A stretch of DNA of 64,000 nucleotides, from NCBI RefSeq assembly GCF_001713375.1, contig NZ_CP016449.1, positions 62,001 through 126,000 of the forward strand, in the 5' to 3' direction. Below, one piece after another: positions 59,138-64,000 of this stretch. How positions within the stretch are numbered: the stretch's first letter is position 1; each line of letters begins with the position of its first letter. Below the pieces are notes generated by a model, which worked only from the letters and a program-made list of their open reading frames with translations, did not search any database and was not told where the DNA came from. This DNA comes from Hydrogenophaga sp. RAC07. GTDB lineage: Bacteria; Pseudomonadota; Gammaproteobacteria; Burkholderiales; Burkholderiaceae_C. The position numbers were made by a program, and so were the translations under genes.

Positions 59138-59494
59138 TCAGTGCTCCGCCTTGGTCTGGCAGTCAATACAGCGCATGGCCGTGGGGTTGGCATGCAGTCG
59201 TGCGGCGGGGATGGACACACCGCAATCGACACACAGACCAAAGCTGCCGTCGGCGATGCGCTTGAGCGCGGCGTCGATCTCGATCAGTTCGGCCGACTCG
59301 CGCTCCTCCAGTGCAAAGCTCAGCTCGCGCTCGGTGTTGGCCTGGGCTTGGTCGTCGCTGCCATTGCCGAGCGCTTCGGCCGCCGATTCCGCCCGGCTCA
59401 TGGCCCCGCCGTGCTGGGCGCGCAACTGGGCGAGCAAGTCGGTGCGCATCTCCTGAAGCTGGGCGGTGAAGGTGTCGGATATGTGGGCGGTCAT
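59138..59494 (-). CDS. DksA/TraR-type zinc-finger protein
   Basis: A 118-residue member of the DksA/TraR family. A long coiled helix-pair segment (LQEMRTDLLAQLRAQHGG, then ELSFALEERESAELIEIDAA) is followed by the zinc finger with CVDCGVS and CIDCQTKAEH, that is C-x2-C ... C-x2-C. It is shorter than DksA (about 150 aa) and lacks the DxxDxA tip, so an effect on RNA polymerase like that of DksA is not certain. A GAGGAG ribosome site precedes ATG 59494. An FNR-like box lies about 80 bp upstream. Confidence 0.88.
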   Translation of the reverse strand: MTAHISDTFTAQLQEMRTDLLAQLRAQHGGAMSRAESAAEALGNGSDDQAQANTERELSFALEERESAELIEIDAALKRIADGSFGLCVDCGVSIPAARLHANPTAMRCIDCQTKAEH

Positions 59495-59572
59495 TCGGTT
59501 CTCCTCAAGAAATGCAGGCCGTGTGATGACCTTGTGCATGTTTCATGTTGCGCCTTTCAGCGCCCGCCCGCC

Positions 59573-59586
59573 TTGATGCACGTCAA
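59573..59586. promoter_or_regulatory. FNR/Anr-like box
   Basis: TTGATGCACGTCAA matches the FNR/Anr consensus TTGAT-N4-ATCAA with a single mismatch. It is centred between the divergent DksA-like gene (start about 80 bp away) and the enoyl-CoA hydratase gene (start about 70 bp away). This is a candidate site for oxygen-responsive control of one or both. Confidence 0.5.
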
Positions 59587-59657
59587 TCACAATCGACCGG
59601 CTGGAAGGGTGCGCAACGTACCCCTGATTCATAACCCGATTCCCCGAGGAGACCCTG

Positions 59658-60497
59658 ATGACCACCGTGGATTACAGCCGCTACCAGACCCTGGACATCA
59701 CCCGCCGAGGACCCGACGTGGACGGTGTGCCCTCCGTGCTCGACATCCGCATGCGCGCCGACGGACCCGGCGGCAACGGCAAGCTGCCCACCGCCGGCCA
59801 TGAGGGCCACTGGGAACTGAGCGAGATCTGGCGCGACGTGGGACGCGACGACAGCGTGCGTTGCGCTGTGCTGCGCGGCAGCGGCCTCGGCTTTTCGGGT
59901 GGGGGTGATCTTGCGCTGGTGCAAGACATGGCGACCGACTTCGAGGTGCGCACACGCGTGTGGAAGGAGGCGCGCGACCTGGTCTACAACGTGATCAACT
60001 GCGACAAACCCATCGTGAGCGCCATGCACGGCCCGGCCGTGGGCGCGGGCCTGGTGGCCGGCTTGCTGGCCGACATCTCGATCGCCGCGAAGAGCGCCAG
60101 GATCGTCGACGGCCACACACGCCTGGGTGTCGCCGCAGGGGATCATGCGGCCATCGTCTGGCCACTTTTGTGCGGCCTGGCCAAGGCCAAGTACTACCTG
60201 CTGCTGTGCGACCCCATCAGCGGCGAAGAAGCCGAGCGCATCGGGCTGGTGTCGTTGGCGGTGGAGGAAGACCAGTTGCTCGACAAGGCCTATGAAGTGG
60301 CCGACCGGCTGGCCAGCGGCAGCCAGACCGCGATCCGCTGGACCAAGTATTCGCTCAACAACTGGCTGCGCCAGGCCGGGCCTGCCTTCGACACCTCGCT
60401 CGCACTGGAATTCATGGGTTTTGCCGGTCCCGACGTGCGCGAAGGTGTGGCATCCTTGCGTGAACGTCGAGCCCCCCGCTACGGCGTGGACGGCTGA
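59658..60497 (+). CDS. Enoyl-CoA hydratase/isomerase family protein
   Basis: A 279-residue crotonase-fold protein. The CoA-binding and oxyanion region includes [20 protein letters not shown] and [20 protein letters not shown], with the glycine pair of the oxyanion hole. The usual catalytic glutamates are not both evident, so the specific reaction (hydration, isomerisation or dehydration) is undecided. An acidic/His-rich insert ([18 protein letters not shown]) is not typical of the short-chain enzyme. An AGGAGA ribosome site precedes ATG 59658. It is followed by the PhaM gene 47 bp later, so beta-oxidation/PHB context is possible. Confidence 0.85.
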   Translation: MTTVDYSRYQTLDITRRGPDVDGVPSVLDIRMRADGPGGNGKLPTAGHEGHWELSEIWRDVGRDDSVRCAVLRGSGLGFSGGGDLALVQDMATDFEVRTRVWKEARDLVYNVINCDKPIVSAMHGPAVGAGLVAGLLADISIAAKSARIVDGHTRLGVAAGDHAAIVWPLLCGLAKAKYYLLLCDPISGEEAERIGLVSLAVEEDQLLDKAYEVADRLASGSQTAIRWTKYSLNNWLRQAGPAFDTSLALEFMGFAGPDVREGVASLRERRAPRYGVDG

Positions 60498-60544
60498 GAC
60501 CCGGCAGCACGGCAGTCGCCCCTGAACCCCCACAGGAGACACCC

Positions 60545-61630
60545 ATGAGCGACGCGCCCAGCAGTGGTTTTGGCAAGTTCGTGCCCGGCTTCGAGTTCCT
60601 TCAAAACCTCGCGGGCCAGGCCGCCGGTGGCGTGGCCCAGGGCATCGGACAGAACATCCCGCAGTTGCCCAACCTGGGCAGTTGGGTGGCCCCCACCTTC
60701 AACGTGGAAGACCTGGAAAAACGCATCGAGGAACTCAAGGCGGTGCATTTCTGGCTCGACCAGAATTCCAAGGCCCTGGGCGCCACGATCCAGGCGCTCG
60801 AAGTGCAGAAGATGACGCTCTCCACCCTCAAGAGCATGAACTTCAGCATGGGCGATGTGGCCAACGCGCTGAAGATCAAGGCGGCCGACACGCTGGCCAG
60901 TTTCACGGGTGCCGCGCCTGCCGCGCCCGCCCAGTTCGCGGGGCTCGAGATTCCGCCGCGCACCTACGGCAACGCGCCTGTGGCCGAACCCGATGAGGCC
61001 GCAGAGGAAGAAGAGGAAGAACCAGCGCCGGAGCCGGCACCGCGCAGCAAGGTCCGAAAAACGGCTGCCGCCGCACCGCCGGCCACCGGTGGCGTGGTCG
61101 ACCCGATGCAGTGGTGGGGCGCCATTTCGCAGCAGTTCCAGCAGATCGCCGGCAACGCCATGAAAGACGTGGCCAAACAGACCGCGCTGGACACCACGCG
61201 CCAGGTGGCCTCGGGCCTGACCGACCAGGCGGTGAAAGCCGCCACCGGCATGGCCGGCAAGGCCGCGCGCAGCATCGGCGGCTCGGTGGCGCGCAACGTG
61301 GGCACAGCCGCCGGCGTGGGCCGCGCGGCTGCGAGGGCCGTGACCGCGCCCGCCAAAAAGGCAGCGCCCCGGCCGGCGGCCAAGAAAGCGCCCACGCGCG
61401 CATCAGCGGCCAAGACGCCGACCCGCGCTGCCGCGGCGCAACCCATGGCCGCGGGCGACTGGACCATGCCGACCGCGTTTTTCCCCGGCTTTGCCGCACT
61501 GCAGCCTGCTGCGCCGCAGGCCAGACCCCCACGCAAAGCCGCTGCCAAAAAAGGCGGCGCCCGCAAGACCACATCCCCGAAACCCGCTGCCCGCAAAACC
61601 GCAGCTGCCAAATCCAACCGCCGGCGCTGA
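60545..61630 (+). CDS. phaM: PHB granule regulatory protein PhaM
   Basis: A 361-residue PhaM-type protein, which links PHB granules and PHB synthase PhaC to the nucleoid. The N-terminal domain (residues about 50-100: FNVEDLEKRIEELKAVHFWL, LGATIQALEVQKMTLSTLKS) is the family mark. An alanine/glycine-rich middle (AAATGMAGKAARSIGG) follows. The C-terminal third is lysine/alanine/proline-rich (PAKKAAPRPAAKKAPTRAS), a histone-H1-like tail that binds DNA. At 361 aa it is longer than the roughly 260-aa protein of Cupriavidus. An AGGAGA ribosome site precedes ATG 60545. It lies between an enoyl-CoA hydratase and a FIST protein. Confidence 0.9.
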   Translation: MSDAPSSGFGKFVPGFEFLQNLAGQAAGGVAQGIGQNIPQLPNLGSWVAPTFNVEDLEKRIEELKAVHFWLDQNSKALGATIQALEVQKMTLSTLKSMNFSMGDVANALKIKAADTLASFTGAAPAAPAQFAGLEIPPRTYGNAPVAEPDEAAEEEEEEPAPEPAPRSKVRKTAAAAPPATGGVVDPMQWWGAISQQFQQIAGNAMKDVAKQTALDTTRQVASGLTDQAVKAATGMAGKAARSIGGSVARNVGTAAGVGRAAARAVTAPAKKAAPRPAAKKAPTRASAAKTPTRAAAAQPMAAGDWTMPTAFFPGFAALQPAAPQARPPRKAAAKKGGARKTTSPKPAARKTAAAKSNRRR

Positions 61631-61660
61631 ACCCTTGCGCTTTTGGCGGGTCGACTTCCG

Positions 61661-62968
61661 ATGAAACTCTTTCCCCACGCCCACGCCACCCACCCGCAAT
61701 GGCGCATGGCCGCCGCCCTGGTGCTGGCACAGCTGCGCGGCCAGATGGCCCTGCCCGACCACGCCAAGGCGCCCTCGCTGGCCTTGCTCTACATCACCGA
61801 CCACTACGCGGCTGACGCCCAGGCTATCTTGGAGCACCTGAGCGCCGAGCTGCCCGAGGTGACCGACTGGGCCGGCACGGTGGGGGTGGGGGTGTCGGCG
61901 AACAACGTGGAGTATTTCGACGAACCCGCCCTGTGCGTGATGCTGTGCGACCTGAGCCACGACCAGTACCGCGTGTTCAGCGGTGTGGCGCCGCTCGCGG
62001 CGAGCGGACGCGCGGCCGGATCGGGCGGCTTCGTGGCCCACACAGCGCTGTTGCACGCCGACGGCGGCACGCCCGAACTCAACGAGTTGATCGCCGAGGT
62101 GGCCGACCGCACCACCAGCGGCTATGTGTTTGGTGGCTTGGCGGGCAGCCGCGCCACCAGCGTGCAGTTCTCGCTTGGCAGCGCGGGCAACCTGCGCGGG
62201 CAGGGGGCGTCCAGCGGCGTGTTTCATGGTGGCTTGAGCGGCGTGGCCTTCGGGCCTGACGTCGGCATCGTTTCGCGCGTGACGCAAGGCGCGCAGCCGG
62301 TGGACAAGGAACGCACCGTCACTGCGTCCGACGGCAACCTGGTGCTTGAGCTCGATGGTGAGCCTGCGCTGGATGTGCTGCTGCGCGAACTCGAGATTTC
62401 ACTGGAGCAGCCCGAGCGGGCCATGCCACGCCTGCGCGCCACGCTGGTGGGCCTCACGCAGCCGCATCCCGATGTGGATGTTGAACTGCCGGCCAGCGGC
62501 CCGCACCTGCGGGGCCAGTTCGGTGCCGAGGTCATGGTGCGCCACCTGATCGGCCTGGACCCGGGCCGCCGCGGCGTGGCCATTGGTGATGTGGTGCCCG
62601 AGGGCACGCGGCTGGCGTTTTGCGAACGCAACGTGCAGGCCGCGCGGGCCGACCTGATCCGCGTGTGTTCGGAGGTGCGCGAAGAACTCGAGCCCGAAGA
62701 GCTCAGCCTGACCATGGCCAGCGCGCTGACCGCCGCCGAGGCAGAGGCCTCGCCGCACCTGGCGCGGCGCATCGCGGGCGCCATCTACGTGAGCTGTGCC
62801 GGCCGGGGCGGGCCGCATTTCGGCAGCCCGAGCGCCGAGCTGCAGGTGGTGCGGCGCGCCCTGGGCGACGTTCCGCTGGTGGGCTTTTTTGCCGGAGGCG
62901 AGATCGCGCACCACCGGCTCTACGGGTACACCGGCGTGCTGACGGTGTTCACCATGCCGGCGGCCTGA
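61661..62968 (+). CDS. FIST-domain signalling protein
   Basis: A 435-residue protein with FIST_N and FIST_C domains, a sensory architecture thought to bind amino acids or other small molecules. FIST_N spans about residues 35-215 (GVGVSANNVEYFDEPALCVM, GYVFGGLAGSRATSVQFSLG) and FIST_C about 225-410 (GFFAGGEIAHHRLYGYTGVL). There is no transmembrane segment or output domain. It begins at ATG 61661, 30 bp after phaM, and may share its mRNA; whether it senses a PHB-related signal is unknown. Confidence 0.88.
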   Translation: MKLFPHAHATHPQWRMAAALVLAQLRGQMALPDHAKAPSLALLYITDHYAADAQAILEHLSAELPEVTDWAGTVGVGVSANNVEYFDEPALCVMLCDLSHDQYRVFSGVAPLAASGRAAGSGGFVAHTALLHADGGTPELNELIAEVADRTTSGYVFGGLAGSRATSVQFSLGSAGNLRGQGASSGVFHGGLSGVAFGPDVGIVSRVTQGAQPVDKERTVTASDGNLVLELDGEPALDVLLRELEISLEQPERAMPRLRATLVGLTQPHPDVDVELPASGPHLRGQFGAEVMVRHLIGLDPGRRGVAIGDVVPEGTRLAFCERNVQAARADLIRVCSEVREELEPEELSLTMASALTAAEAEASPHLARRIAGAIYVSCAGRGGPHFGSPSAELQVVRRALGDVPLVGFFAGGEIAHHRLYGYTGVLTVFTMPAA

Positions 62969-62983
62969 ACCCTTCGTTGACGA

Positions 62984-63730
62984 TCAGGCGGGTTTGGCGG
63001 CGCGTGCGCGCGCCCGCTCCAGCGTGCGGTTCGCGTCGGCCCCGCCCATGCCGTACATCTCGGCGAACTCGTCCACCGTTTTGCCGCTGGCTTCAAACGC
63101 GCGCAGCAGCGCCGCGTCCTTGGCCGCGCGGGCGACCACCGCGTCCAGCGCTTCCTGGGTCAGCGCGTTCACCGCTTCATCGCGCGTCAGCACCAGCGCA
63201 GCGTAGGCTTCTGCGCCCAGGCCGGAGGCTTCAAACGCCTGCTCGATGCGCTGGCGCAGTTTGGGCCGCAGGTCTTGCGGTGCGCGGCCCTGGCGGCGGC
63301 GAAACACCTCCACCAGCGCGTGGTGCACATGCTCAGGCGCCAGGTCTTCCACCGGCTGGCCGCTCAAGTCGCAGCGCGGGTGGCCGCTGGCCACGGCGGT
63401 GAGGTAACGGGTCGAGCGCGTGTGCAGTGCCAGCGCGGCTTTCAGGCCGTCCTTGTCCAGCGTGTCGGGGTGCGCTTCGAGCAGGTCCTGGAAGATGCCG
63501 CGTTTCATGGGCAGAAACTCGGCGCCGAACAGCGCCGGGTACAGCGCCGCCAGCTGGTCGAGCATGGGGTGAGGGGCGCCGGTGGGTGGTTTGGCACCGC
63601 CGCGCTGTGCGCCCTGGGGCGCAGGGCCACGGCGGTTGCGCCCGCCGCGAGCAGGTGGGCGGTTCCCGGTGTCGGATTCGGCGGGCGCCGGCGCTGCGGC
63701 GTCGGTGGGTTCGGAAGCGTTCGGATTCAT
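62984..63730 (-). CDS. ProQ/FinO-family RNA chaperone
   Basis: A 248-residue ProQ/FinO-type RNA-binding protein. An N-terminal Arg/Gly/Pro-rich tail (RGGRNRRGPAPQGAQRGG) is followed by the FinO core at about residues 60-170: LAALYPALFGAEFLPMKRGI, DKDGLKAALALHTRSTRYLT and CDLSGQPVEDLAPEHVHHAL. A helical C-terminal part (LTRDEAVNALTQEALDAVVA) follows. It binds structured RNAs and small RNAs. The ATG at 63730 has an AGGA site; ATG 63742 is in frame and slightly longer. Convergent with the FIST gene. Confidence 0.9.
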   Translation of the reverse strand: MNPNASEPTDAAAPAPAESDTGNRPPARGGRNRRGPAPQGAQRGGAKPPTGAPHPMLDQLAALYPALFGAEFLPMKRGIFQDLLEAHPDTLDKDGLKAALALHTRSTRYLTAVASGHPRCDLSGQPVEDLAPEHVHHALVEVFRRRQGRAPQDLRPKLRQRIEQAFEASGLGAEAYAALVLTRDEAVNALTQEALDAVVARAAKDAALLRAFEASGKTVDEFAEMYGMGGADANRTLERARARAAKPA

Positions 63731-63786
63731 GGTGTCCTGCATTCAGGCGGTCGAGCAAAGCCCGACATCATGCCAGCCGGGCTGCA

Positions 63787-64000
63787 TCAGCGCCGCAGTT
63801 GTCCAAACGCTTCGAATTCCCAGCTGCGCATGGCCAGCACCAGGGTGTAGCCCTCGCGGTCCTTCTCTGCCAGCTTCTGGTCGGTCTGGTGCTGCTGCGC
63901 AAAGTCCTGCGCCACGCGCTGCAAGCGCTCCATGAACATGGGCGCGAGCGTGCGGCTCACCGAACCGTGCACCAGCATCAGGCCCTCGCCCGTGCCGTCA
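63787..64000 (-). CDS. Partial protein cut by the window edge
   Basis: The open frame runs to the window edge with no start in view; the visible part is the last about 70 residues, ending SWEFEAFGQLRR. It is helical and charged (MFMERLQRVAQDFAQQHQTD, LAEKDREGYTLVLAMRSWEF), with no hydrophobic segment. It lies on the same strand as proQ, 56 bp upstream of it, and could be in one transcript. I do not recognise the family from this fragment. Confidence 0.55.
   Translation of the reverse strand, partial: DGTGEGLMLVHGSVSRTLAPMFMERLQRVAQDFAQQHQTDQKLAEKDREGYTLVLAMRSWEFEAFGQLRR

Overview
This is a high-GC window with densely packed genes and very short intergenic gaps. It looks like the chromosome of a betaproteobacterium of the Comamonadaceae, and Hydrogenophaga or a close relative is my best guess. 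The reasons are a Bug-type solute receptor, a PhaM-type polyhydroxybutyrate granule protein, DUF3567, the pilT/pilU pair divergent from yggS, the rsmI / yraN-diaA-dolP block, a putative bicarbonate permease divergent from a LysR regulator, and short GC-rich repeats after stop codons. I see no rRNA, tRNA, CRISPR array, prophage or intact insertion sequence. Most genes are ordinary core or metabolic genes.

Layout. 0-9 kb: a Bug receptor divergent from a MarR regulator, a BCCT transporter with a MarC-type protein, a membrane sensor kinase, then on the minus strand SbtA-like permease, a 99-aa unknown and a PACE efflux pump, with a LysR gene divergent from sbtA. 9-16 kb: a patatin divergent from dinG, two tandem DUF1566 lipoproteins, a CopD-like protein and a BrnT/BrnA toxin-antitoxin pair. 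16-25 kb: a Tat-exported small subunit with a GMC dehydrogenase, a ribbon-helix-helix protein, GloA, a YdjM-like protein, and a tightly coupled DUF502 / protein acetyltransferase / intradiol dioxygenase operon. 25-32 kb: rsmI, yraN-diaA-BON lipoprotein, a beta-hydroxyacid dehydrogenase, pilT-pilU and the PLP-binding protein YggS.

32-43 kb: an Lrp-type regulator divergent from putA, a glutamine-synthetase-like gene, a PAS-GGDEF-EAL protein, an RRM-like small protein, and a biotinyl/carboxyltransferase fusion. 43-50 kb: a seven-PAS histidine kinase coupled to a single-domain response regulator, a GlcD-type dehydrogenase, Hsp20 and a GcvA-like LysR regulator. 50-64 kb: purU, an omega-aminotransferase, a ChaN-type lipoprotein, an AbrB-family membrane protein, DUF3567, DUF3108, an IclR regulator divergent from a fumarylacetoacetase-family hydrolase, a VOC protein, a DksA-like zinc-finger protein, an enoyl-CoA hydratase, PhaM, a FIST sensor protein, ProQ and a gene cut by the window edge.

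How they fit together: several units are regulator/target pairs facing each other across short gaps that contain visible dyads (LysR/sbtA, Lrp/putA, MarR/Bug, brnTA). Many minus-strand genes are joined by ATGA start/stop overlaps. The least explained parts are six GC-rich hairpin elements that each begin within about 5 nt of a stop codon, the orphan biotinyl-carboxyltransferase fusion, the coupled DUF1566 pair, and the internal two-PAS duplication in the large kinase. Nothing here amounts to a clearly new multi-gene system; the observations below are the leads I can support.
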